Source: UBA6107 sp034430175
GTDB taxonomy: Bacteria > Chloroflexota > Anaerolineae > Anaerolineales > Anaerolineaceae
Assembly (NCBI GenBank): GCA_034430175.1
Contig: DAOUFI010000004.1
Coordinates: 124,001 to 188,000, forward strand
Direction of reading: 5' to 3'
DNA length: 64,000 bases
Shown piece by piece: positions 23,364 to 30,680 of this stretch. The notes below the pieces were generated by a model, which was given only the letters and a program-made list of their open reading frames with translations, was not told the origin of the DNA and ran no database searches. How positions within the stretch are numbered: the first letter of the stretch is position 1; each line of letters begins with the position of its first letter. The position numbers were made by a program, and so were the translations under genes.

Positions 23364-24620
23364 TTATGCCCGAATAATGCCGCGGCGGTTGATGACCACG
23401 GAAGAAATGACGAATAGCAGCGCGCCCATCACCAGCAGTCCAAGGATGGGACCCGCCAGGTTGGACAGGTGCCCACCCAATGCCAGGGTGGTGAATCCGT
23501 CCATCCCCCAGGCGTTAGGTGAGACGTGCGAAATCCACTGCACCCAGTCAGGCAGCGCGCTGAGGCTGAAGAAGCTGCCGCCGAGGATGCCAAATATAAG
23601 CATCACGGCGGAGCCAATTGTAGAAACCTGTCCAGGTGTCTTGGCGATTGCGCAGAGCAGCAGCCCCCAGCCGGTGGCGCCGAACACGGCTGCAAGGATC
23701 AGCACAGCCAACCCGAGCGGGTCACCCCATTGCAGGTGATAGAGAAGCGAAGTGGCTCCGATGAGGATAATCATCTGTGCCACGCCGGTGAGAAAGATGC
23801 CGAACATCTTTCCGGCCAGCACTTCGCCGACGCGTGAGGGGGTTACGGCCAGGCGGGCCAGTGTGCCCTGATTGCGTTCCACCAGAAGCGAGCGCCCGCC
23901 GTTGCTGACGGTGTACATCAGGAACATCAACGCCATACCGGGAGCAAGCAACGCCAGCGTGTTGACATTGGTGCTGCTGGTCTCTTCGCCGTCGACCGAT
24001 GTGATCTTGATCGATCCGGTCGTCATTCCAGAATCTGCCAGCGACTGGCCGTACGCTTCACCGGCTGCCTGGGCCTGGTCGATACTAATAAGGCCCGAGG
24101 TCACCATCTGGCCGATCACGATCGTACCGCTGACCTTACCGGTCTCGACCTGGTTGAGGAAGCTTTCCAGAATCGACCGGATCACACCCGCCGAGGTGGG
24201 GCGGGAGGGGTTGGTGTAAAGAACGATCTGGATCGTGTCTGACGAAATTGTTTCGATATCCTGTGGGATGATGCTGTTGGTGAAACCTGCCGGCACCAGA
24301 ATGGCGGCGGCAGCGTGATCGTTGTCCACCTCTTTTTTGGCGGCTTCAAAATCGTTGCTGATGGTTGGGTTCACCAGGTTTGCCAGATCGTTGGATTGGA
24401 AGGTGGTGACAAGCGCGTCACCCAGTTGGCCCCCATCCTGATTGACAATGATCACGGGAATGTCGCTGATGCCCGAATCGGTGCCGCTGCTCATCTGGCC
24501 GGTGGCGAGCCCCAGCCCGATGGTGAGGACAAAGGGAGCCAATAGCATCAGGATCAGCGCCGCGCGATCGCGGAACATGATCTTCAGGTCTTTAAAACCG
24601 ATGAGAAATATTTTCTTCAT
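23364..24620 (-). CDS. ABC-2 type transporter permease
   Basis: 418 residues from the ATG at 24620; the open frame continues into the ATPase gene and that extension is rejected. MKKIFLIGFKDLKIMFRDRAALILMLLAPF is a typical ABC-2 permease start, followed by a large outer domain and five C-terminal helices. It starts 7 bases after the ATPase stop and is a distant paralogue of the next gene. Confidence 0.88.
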   Translation of the reverse strand: MKKIFLIGFKDLKIMFRDRAALILMLLAPFVLTIGLGLATGQMSSGTDSGISDIPVIIVNQDGGQLGDALVTTFQSNDLANLVNPTISNDFEAAKKEVDNDHAAAAILVPAGFTNSIIPQDIETISSDTIQIVLYTNPSRPTSAGVIRSILESFLNQVETGKVSGTIVIGQMVTSGLISIDQAQAAGEAYGQSLADSGMTTGSIKITSVDGEETSSTNVNTLALLAPGMALMFLMYTVSNGGRSLLVERNQGTLARLAVTPSRVGEVLAGKMFGIFLTGVAQMIILIGATSLLYHLQWGDPLGLAVLILAAVFGATGWGLLLCAIAKTPGQVSTIGSAVMLIFGILGGSFFSLSALPDWVQWISHVSPNAWGMDGFTTLALGGHLSNLAGPILGLLVMGALLFVISSVVINRRGIIRA

Positions 24621-24627
24621 CCCGGCC

Positions 24628-25572
24628 TCAGTCACGCAAAGCGCGCCCGGTGAGATGGAGGAAAACGGACTCGAGGTCCGGTTCCTGGATGTCGACCGAG
24701 CGTATCTTGACGCCGATCTCATTGGCTTTTGTGATGACAGGAGCCAGTACCTCTTCGGAGCTTGGTGTGATCACGTCAATGGTGTGATCGCTCTGATCAG
24801 CTTTCTGGATGCCAGGCATGCCCTGCAGCGCCTGAACCAGCGTCTCGACCGGATCATTTTCACCAACATGCAGACGCAGTGTGTCCATCTCGCCCACCTG
24901 GCGGGTGAGCTCAGATTGGGTACCGATGGCGATCAACTTGCCGTGATCGATGATGCCCACGCGGTCAGAGAGTTCCTGGGCTTCTTCCATGTAGTGGGTG
25001 GTGTAGAGCACGGTCATGCCCCCTTTGTTCAGGTCCTTGACCGAGTCGAGGATGGCGCGGCGCGACTGCGGATCGATGCCCACCGTGGGCTCGTCCATGA
25101 AGAGCAGGCGAGGTTTGTGGAGTAACCCCACGCCGATGTTGACACGGCGCTTCATCCCGCCGGAATAAGTTTTTACGCGCTGATTGGCTCTGTCGGTCAT
25201 GCCGATCTGTTCCAGCACCTCGTCCACGCGAGTCTGGAGCGTTTTACCGGAAAGCCCATACATGTTACCCCAGAAGTTAAGATTCTCTCGAGCGCTCAGG
25301 TCGTCGTAGAGAGCCAGCTCCTGCGGCACCACGCCAATGAGGCAGCGCACAGCCATGGGTGACCTGGTGACCGAAAAGCCGCCGATCTCTGCGTCACCGC
25401 CAGTGGGGGTGTAAAGTGTCGAGAGCATCGAGATCGTGGTGGTCTTACCGGCACCATTGGGTCCGAGCAGCGAGAAAATCTCGCCCTCATGGATTTCGAA
25501 GGAGATGTCGTCCACGGCGGTGAAATCACCGTAGCGTTTGATAAGGTGAGAAGCTTGGAGGATAGGGGGCAT
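24628..25572 (-). CDS. ABC exporter ATPase
   Basis: 314 residues. Walker A GPNGAGKTT near residue 40, signature YSGGMKRRVNIGVGL, Walker B LLFMDEPTVGIDPQS, and H-loop TTHYMEEA, as in DrrA/NatA-type exporters. The C-terminal 90 residues form the extra domain common in this group (VFLHLTGRALRD at the end). First gene of a three-gene operon with two permeases. The cargo (drug, lipid or peptide) is unknown. Confidence 0.92.
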   Translation of the reverse strand: MPPILQASHLIKRYGDFTAVDDISFEIHEGEIFSLLGPNGAGKTTTISMLSTLYTPTGGDAEIGGFSVTRSPMAVRCLIGVVPQELALYDDLSARENLNFWGNMYGLSGKTLQTRVDEVLEQIGMTDRANQRVKTYSGGMKRRVNIGVGLLHKPRLLFMDEPTVGIDPQSRRAILDSVKDLNKGGMTVLYTTHYMEEAQELSDRVGIIDHGKLIAIGTQSELTRQVGEMDTLRLHVGENDPVETLVQALQGMPGIQKADQSDHTIDVITPSSEEVLAPVITKANEIGVKIRSVDIQEPDLESVFLHLTGRALRD

Positions 25573-25644
25573 AAATTATCCTTTAAAGAAAAATGATTAC
25601 GTTTTATTTACGTAGATTTCCCCACCTCGTTGCAAAAAAAATAT

Positions 25645-25672
25645 GTACAGGCACGGCGCGCCGTGCCCGTAC
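25645..25672. repeat. 28-bp palindrome, GTACAGGC variant
   Basis: GTACAGGCACGGCG and CGCCGTGCCCGTAC differ from perfect complementarity at one position. It has the same length as the GTAGGGGC elements. Confidence 0.75.
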
Positions 25673-25763
25673 CAAAAACCCATATCACGACGAAAGGCAC
25701 AAAGTTTGGGAAATTGTCTTCGCAATTTGATCGGAGATTTGATTTATTACGGGTGGTATTGGT

Positions 25764-25787
25764 GTATAGGCGTAGCTAGGCCCATAC
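25764..25787. repeat. Degenerate palindrome
   Basis: GTATAGGC and GGCCCATAC stand at the two ends of a 24-base stretch centred on TAGCTA. Probably a decayed member of the same family, in the 249-base gap before the YdeI-type gene. Confidence 0.4.
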
Positions 25788-25821
25788 AGCGGACTCGATT
25801 TAAAATAGATACGGGAAAAAT

Positions 25822-26421
25822 TTATTTCCAGTCTAGCAGTCCTTTACCGGCAAGGATGCGCGGGATGGCCTTTTCCACCCGCTCGGCGCGGGTTTTTGAG
25901 AGCTTCGCTTCGGCGAAATGGAGCAGGTAGCCGCGCTGCCTTCCGGGGGTGAGACGCTCAAAGGCTTCCACCAGCGCCGGGTCCTCATCCAGACGGGTTT
26001 GGAATTCGTCGGCTACGGGGTAATCTTCGGTGCGGTGGGGCGGTAACTTGATCCCAGCCATTTCGACCTCGATGGCCTTCAGGATATATTCCTGGATGAC
26101 AGGTTCGAGCTCGATGATCTCCTTCACGGAGGTGAAGCGCATAAAACGACCTTCCTGGGTGTTCTCGCCAGGCCGATGCAGCAATCCGCGTTCATCAGGG
26201 AGGAGCGCGCCTTTGAAGAATCCGCAACCCACGTACTCTTTCATGCTGTTGATGGCGATAATGTTCTTGCCCCCAAAGGTGTAACAGGGCACGTTCCACT
26301 TGACCTCTTCGGTCAGAGGACTTTCGAGTAGCACGCGGCGTAATTCGGCGAGCTCGGGCTGCCAGTTGGTCACCCGGCTCAAGTATTCGTCTACTTTGGG
26401 ATTTTGTTTATTTGAGGTCAT
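25822..26421 (-). CDS. YdeI/OmpD-associated family protein (DUF1801 plus C-terminal YdeI region)
   Basis: 199 residues. The N-terminal half has the DUF1801-type pattern EEVKWNVPCYTFGGKNIIAI and GCGFFKGALLPDE; the C-terminal half carries LTPGRQRGYLLHFAEAKLSKTRAERVEKAIPRILAG, the YdeI-family ending. Members are small cytoplasmic proteins without a settled biochemical role. The next gene upstream is a paralogue, 40 bases away, with a palindrome between. Confidence 0.85.
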   Translation of the reverse strand: MTSNKQNPKVDEYLSRVTNWQPELAELRRVLLESPLTEEVKWNVPCYTFGGKNIIAINSMKEYVGCGFFKGALLPDERGLLHRPGENTQEGRFMRFTSVKEIIELEPVIQEYILKAIEVEMAGIKLPPHRTEDYPVADEFQTRLDEDPALVEAFERLTPGRQRGYLLHFAEAKLSKTRAERVEKAIPRILAGKGLLDWK

Positions 26422-26430
26422 ATGATTTGT

Positions 26431-26458
26431 GTTGGGGCACGATATATCGTGTCCCTAC
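26431..26458. repeat. 28-bp palindrome, GTTGGGGC variant
   Basis: GTTGGGGCACGATA and TATCGTGTCCCTAC pair except at two positions. It fills nearly the whole gap between the two YdeI-type genes. Confidence 0.7.
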
Positions 26459-26461
26459 GAA

Positions 26462-27055
26462 TCAATCGTTCAGACCTTTGCCGGCCAGGATAACCGGACG
26501 GTATTTTTCAATGCGCTCCAGGCGGGTTTTGACCTGCTTCGGCGCGCCAAAAAAGAGTAGATAGGCGCGCTGGCGTCCGGGGGTGAGAGATTGAAAGGCT
26601 GTTTTGAGTTTGGCGTCCGCGTCCAGGGCTTGCTCGAACTCTTCGGGGACCTTGAACTCGGAGGTGTCTTTCATGTTCACTTTTGCGCCGGACTTCTCGA
26701 TGGCGATGGCCTCCTGGATATAGGCGTTAAGCATCGGTTCGAGCTCCATGATCTGATCCAGGCTGGTGAAGCGGACCTGACGCATGGCTTGAACATTCTC
26801 CGTCTGCTGGATGAGCAGGTGCGCTTCGTCTTTCATCAACGCGCCTTTGAAGAACAGATAAGCGCAGTATTCCTTGAAGGTATGCAGGATGACGACGTTG
26901 CTCCCGTTCAGAGTGTAGCAGGGCACGCCCCATTTCAGGTCTTCAGTCAGACCGCTGGCCAGGGCAATGCGGCGCAATTCGATCACTTCTGTCGGCCAGC
27001 GTTTCTCGCGGGCAATAAACGCGTCCACTTGTGGATTGAGTTTAATTCCTGTCAT
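26462..27055 (-). CDS. YdeI/OmpD-associated family protein, paralogue
   Basis: 197 residues, aligned over the full length with the gene at 25822: EDLKWGVPCYTLNGSNVVIL, YLFFKGALMKDEAHLL, LTPGRQRAYLLFFGAPKQVKTRLERIEK. The similarity points to an old tandem duplication. AGGATATT lies before the ATG. Function unknown. Confidence 0.85.
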   Translation of the reverse strand: MTGIKLNPQVDAFIAREKRWPTEVIELRRIALASGLTEDLKWGVPCYTLNGSNVVILHTFKEYCAYLFFKGALMKDEAHLLIQQTENVQAMRQVRFTSLDQIMELEPMLNAYIQEAIAIEKSGAKVNMKDTSEFKVPEEFEQALDADAKLKTAFQSLTPGRQRAYLLFFGAPKQVKTRLERIEKYRPVILAGKGLND

Positions 27056-27183
27056 ATAATATCCTAATTAAGAGTATTATACTCCGAATTAATGATGACT
27101 GGAATACGTAAATTGGGGAAACCTGTCACCACGAACAACGCGAAAACCACGAGAGATTGAAAATCATTGTTGCGAAATGAAAT

Positions 27184-27205
27184 GGACGGGTTCCAAACCC
27201 ACCCA
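27184..27205. repeat. Palindrome remnant, GGGTT/AACCC type
   Basis: GGGTT (27188-27192) and AACCC (27196-27200) lie within GACGGGTTCCAAACCCACCC, which resembles the element at 1317-1337. Confidence 0.45.
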
Positions 27206-27253
27206 CATATCAATGATAATCTGCACATTCGTGTTTATGACATTTCAACTAAA

Positions 27254-27327
27254 TTATCGAGTCTTGATCAACTGGTACTGCGCCAGATGTAGCAGTCGCA
27301 CTTGCATGGTGCTATTGGTAACGAGAA
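27254..27327 (-). pseudogene. Relic of the 3' end of a membrane-protein gene
   Basis: On the reverse strand this stretch reads MQVRLLHLAQYQLIKTR followed by TAA. Its last 25 bases match the 3' end of the membrane protein gene at 30681 (ending YQLIKIR) at 24 positions. The rest diverges quickly. It looks like what remains of a second copy of that gene, or a short duplicated piece of it. The left limit of the homology is unclear. Confidence 0.5.
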
Positions 27328-27330
27328 ATT

Positions 27331-27354
27331 CCCCTCTCCAGTTTTGGAGAGGGG
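27331..27354. repeat. CCCCTCTCCA palindrome, second repeat family
   Basis: CCCCTCTCCA (27331-27340) and TGGAGAGGGG (27345-27354) are perfect 10-bp complements with a 4-base loop. A relative lies at 30587-30611, so the pair brackets the sortase-fusion gene. Confidence 0.75.
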
Positions 27355-27409
27355 CTGAGATGAGATAGAGTTTTTGTATATTTTCTGCGCGCAAATTTCA
27401 ACTTGTGGA

Positions 27410-30286
27410 TTACTCTTTTTTAACTAATACAGCACGGACCACTACACGGTAGAGATAGGCACCGCTGTTCTCGTCATAACCACTACAGGTAACCAGGGTA
27501 AGCCAAGGTAGGTCTTCGTGCTTCGTTACCGCGGCCAGGTCATCTGCAGTGACCTTGAGAACCTCACGGACTTCGTACGTATAAATATCGTCGGAAGTAT
27601 GGAGAATGACTTCGTCATCCCATTTGAGTGAAGCAAGGTTGACGAAAGGACCGGGCAACCCGTCAGCTCCATAATTGTGGGCAGTGAGTACCGCGTTACC
27701 GCTCCAACTGGGCCAGGCGGTGCCATTTAACCAGCCGATGTCGTTACCAAGCCACGAAACGTCCCAACCGGAGGGTGTTTGCGGTACACCGACTATCTTC
27801 TCGCTCACACCCAACACGGGGATCTCCAGCCATAATGAACCGAGGTCAGTGTAGGCAGAATTCTGAACAGGTAAAGCAGCGACCACACCGGGAGCGAACC
27901 CGGTCAACGGGATGGGCTGGTCATCATTTTCGCCGTTGGCACCGCTACTGCCGATAATTTCCACTGAGACTGATGCTTCGGTAACTGCAACACCCCCCAT
28001 GGCTGATACTGAAGCAGAATTGATCACAACGGTATTTCCGCGGGAGGAATTATTGACTTCTGTGGTGATCGTAATGATTACGTTTTCACCTACACCCAGA
28101 GTTCCAATATTCACTGCTACATCATTACCGCTGACAGTGGTTGTACCCCTATCAGTTGTCACATCCAATATATCGAATGTTGCAGGAACGGAGTCGGTGA
28201 ACACAGTATTCGGGTTGGGATCAAAACCTGTATTCCTGATGGTGAATGTAAAAACTACTTGTGCCTTGCGAGATGCCCGGGTGAGATTACTGCTGGCAAC
28301 CATGCTGAAAAGATGTGATTGCGCCCTAACCGTCAGATTCACCACCGCATATGGCTTTTCTATCTCTCCCTGGTTATAAGCGTCATTTGCTTTGGCGATG
28401 ATACTGACTGGGCCGATAGCCAGGGCGGTTACCATACCTGTGTTCTTATCCACACTTGCGATCGAGGGATCACTCGAATACCAACTGATCGTTTGGTCAT
28501 CGGCCGTATCTTTGATTACTCCACTGAAGCCATTTCCTGTGAACGAGTTGGTGTCTGAATTTTTGAGCGCGGCATTGAGTTGTAGTGTGTATCCCAACCC
28601 AACCGATGTGGAGGTTGGTGGTGCGATCTCAATTTCATTCGCCAATGAAGTAAAGCGGCAATTACCAAAACTGGATGCTGAAGCATTGGTGAAAATTGGA
28701 GAGACATCAGCAGTTGAGTAACCGTATGTACTGTATGTGGGGTAGCCACCAATTGTCCCGGATTCGTATGGGTCTGAAAGAGTGACGAAATTCAAGCCAC
28801 GGTGACTGATAGCCTCTGCCAGAGTGTAATTGGCTTTGGAATGAAAATCAAAGTTGAACAGGTGTGAGTTAGCGGTCAGTGTTAGTATACCAGCTGCACT
28901 GAACGGCACCAGCACTGTATTCGAGAAAAGATCTCCGACGAAAGGTATTGCTACAATATTCACTGGTTCGGAGAAGGCCGGTATTGAAAATGAGCCAATT
29001 TCTCCGTTGGACGCCGCTGAAATTTTGATGTTTGGATTTGGCCATTTGGCAAGCGCGCCAGCGCTGTTCATTCCGGTGCGCACTGCGAGGATATCAGCCA
29101 ATTGTGAACTGATGCTGCGGGAGTTCGCAGCTTGGACCAGCCAGGAATTATCGTTCAGGTCCAAAATACCACGGTTAGCTGTGACATCGGGCAATACGGA
29201 TTGGTAGACCTGGATCGCGCTTGAGGAGCTACCTCCATTGATGTTCTTGTACTGGGCATAACGAAAGGCTGAAGGGAGAATAGTTTTCCCGTAATTGAAG
29301 TTTTGGATATAGACAAAACTGTGATTTGAATCTGTTGGCAGAGATAATGTGCCAGTAAAGATGTTCGAGATCTCAGTGATGGGAACAGAAGTAACCGTAT
29401 GTTCGATCTTGATGCTATATGTAGACGAGGCATAGGCGTCGTCATCTCTGATTGTGATGTTCTTGAAGTAATTTTCTTTAGAGTCGTTGAAGCTAATAAT
29501 GCCGTAATTCAACTGGGTCTTAATGTTCTTGAAAGTGACATTTTCGAAGTTGTGCTGGCCGTAAGATTGGTAAAAATTTATGGCGACGTTCTTATTGCTA
29601 AGACCACTGCTGGAAGCCCCTACATTTTGAATGACGCAATTTTTCATTACAAAATTAGCACTGCCAATGGCCATATAAAAGAAGAACTCACCCCGTGAGC
29701 CAGCGACCATGTTAATTCCACCACCATCAAAGATCAGGTTTTCCAGGTAAATGTTACTGTTTTGGAAACCAGTCCGTTCCATTGTTTTAACGCCCTTACC
29801 GTCAATATCTGGAGAGCGGGAGATTATCACTGTACCTGCTGTCAGGCCTACCAAAGAAAGATTTGTTTTTGAGAAACCATAGTAATTTGTAGAGTCAGAA
29901 TCGTTGTACGTGCCTGCATCAAAAAAAATGGTGACGTTTGCACGTAGAATCTTTCCATTAGAATCGGCAAGCGAACTAAGGTCATCGCCATTGCTTACCA
30001 GAGTGGTCACAGAGAAGGTCTCACCATTGTACGAAATGTTTGCTGTACCAGCCTTGGTGGCATCTCGTGTCACAAAAAAGTATGTGGGGCTACCATCATT
30101 ATAAGAGTTGGTGGGTTCGAGATAATCACCGGATTGCTCCTGAGCCACCGAGAATGTGTTGGCAATCACCGGTTGTACCAGCGAGGAATCCAAAATCACC
30201 GCAGCCTGGACAGCGATGGGGTGAACACTCGAAAGCGCCAGCGCCACAATCAATCCCCAAATAATTAGTTTTATTTTTTGATCCAT
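27410..30286 (-). CDS. Secreted beta-helix/Ig/DUF11 protein fused to a C-terminal sortase domain
   Basis: 958 residues with a signal peptide (about 1-28). Residues about 90-350 look like a right-handed beta-helix of pectate-lyase type (NIYLENLIFDGGGINM, NFVMKNCVIQNVG). About 555-655 is a bacterial Ig-like (Big_2) domain (SIASVDKNTGMVTALAIGP), and about 660-780 a DUF11-type repeat. IPLTGFAPG at 792-800 resembles an LPxTG sorting motif. The sortase domain follows with His870 (VLTAHN), Cys934 (TLVTCSGYD) and Arg947 or Arg951. All catalytic residues are present. Sortases are normally separate enzymes that join surface proteins; here enzyme and surface-protein body are one chain. No C-terminal membrane helix follows the sortase domain. 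Confidence 0.85.
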   Translation of the reverse strand: MDQKIKLIIWGLIVALALSSVHPIAVQAAVILDSSLVQPVIANTFSVAQEQSGDYLEPTNSYNDGSPTYFFVTRDATKAGTANISYNGETFSVTTLVSNGDDLSSLADSNGKILRANVTIFFDAGTYNDSDSTNYYGFSKTNLSLVGLTAGTVIISRSPDIDGKGVKTMERTGFQNSNIYLENLIFDGGGINMVAGSRGEFFFYMAIGSANFVMKNCVIQNVGASSSGLSNKNVAINFYQSYGQHNFENVTFKNIKTQLNYGIISFNDSKENYFKNITIRDDDAYASSTYSIKIEHTVTSVPITEISNIFTGTLSLPTDSNHSFVYIQNFNYGKTILPSAFRYAQYKNINGGSSSSAIQVYQSVLPDVTANRGILDLNDNSWLVQAANSRSISSQLADILAVRTGMNSAGALAKWPNPNIKISAASNGEIGSFSIPAFSEPVNIVAIPFVGDLFSNTVLVPFSAAGILTLTANSHLFNFDFHSKANYTLAEAISHRGLNFVTLSDPYESGTIGGYPTYSTYGYSTADVSPIFTNASASSFGNCRFTSLANEIEIAPPTSTSVGLGYTLQLNAALKNSDTNSFTGNGFSGVIKDTADDQTISWYSSDPSIASVDKNTGMVTALAIGPVSIIAKANDAYNQGEIEKPYAVVNLTVRAQSHLFSMVASSNLTRASRKAQVVFTFTIRNTGFDPNPNTVFTDSVPATFDILDVTTDRGTTTVSGNDVAVNIGTLGVGENVIITITTEVNNSSRGNTVVINSASVSAMGGVAVTEASVSVEIIGSSGANGENDDQPIPLTGFAPGVVAALPVQNSAYTDLGSLWLEIPVLGVSEKIVGVPQTPSGWDVSWLGNDIGWLNGTAWPSWSGNAVLTAHNYGADGLPGPFVNLASLKWDDEVILHTSDDIYTYEVREVLKVTADDLAAVTKHEDLPWLTLVTCSGYDENSGAYLYRVVVRAVLVKKE

Positions 30287-30305
30287 TTATGTTTCCGTCT
30301 CGATA

Positions 30306-30372
30306 CGCATCTGGTGGGGCCTTCTTTGATATTTTTATCAGTACGGTGTGAACCACCTCGCTGTGAGATGCG
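30306..30372 (-). promoter_or_regulatory. Structured 5' leader candidate of the sortase-fusion gene
   Basis: A 67-base element closed by CGCATCT (30306-30312) with AGATGCG (30366-30372). Inside it GGTGG (30313-30317) pairs with CCACC (30353-30357), and GATATTTTTATC (30328-30339) forms a small hairpin. It ends about 20 bases before the start codon. It matches no riboswitch consensus that I can recall. Confidence 0.45.
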
Positions 30373-30586
30373 ATTATTTAAAATGGATAGAAAACGCCGT
30401 CTTCCAGCGTGATGCTCTATCGCTGATAAATTTTTATTCTCGGTGTTAATAATGCATGAAAAATGCTTGAGCATAATTTTAAATGCAAGGGCGGAGATTG
30501 TTAGTAAAAATAATCTAAAACATTTTCGGATTGCACTAATTAAAAATTTTCAAAATTACTGTGAAGGTCACAATAATTAACAAAAA

Positions 30587-30611
30587 CCCCTCTTTACATA
30601 ATGGAGAGGGG
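30587..30611. repeat. CCCCTCT/AGAGGGG palindrome
   Basis: CCCCTCT (30587-30593) pairs with AGAGGGG (30605-30611) around an 11-base middle. Same family as 27331-27354, on the other side of the sortase-fusion gene. Confidence 0.6.
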
Positions 30612-30680
30612 CGGTAATCAAAAAATTTGTGTAATAAGTGGAAACCAGGAAAATTTAGCGTTTTTATCCAGGCTAGCTGA

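Larger units (their letters stand above)
27056..27409. other. 354-base gap with repeat remnants
   Basis: This gap holds a GACGGGTT palindrome remnant (27184-27205), a relic of a membrane-protein gene end (27254-27278) and a CCCCTCTCCA palindrome (27331-27354). No intact gene was seen. Confidence 0.6.
30287..30680. other. 394-base gap without a gene
   Basis: Apart from the leader candidate (30306-30372) and the palindrome at 30587-30611, the gap is AT-rich with no supported ORF. Confidence 0.6.

Noticed and set aside
30306..30372. Cyclic di-GMP riboswitch
   Set aside because: The conserved GEMM core sequences that I remember are not present; only the stem arrangement attracted attention.
27331..30611. 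Sortase-fusion gene as a transposon bounded by inverted repeats
   Set aside because: The two CCCCTCT palindromes are each symmetric and differ from each other, no transposase is present and no target-site duplication was seen.
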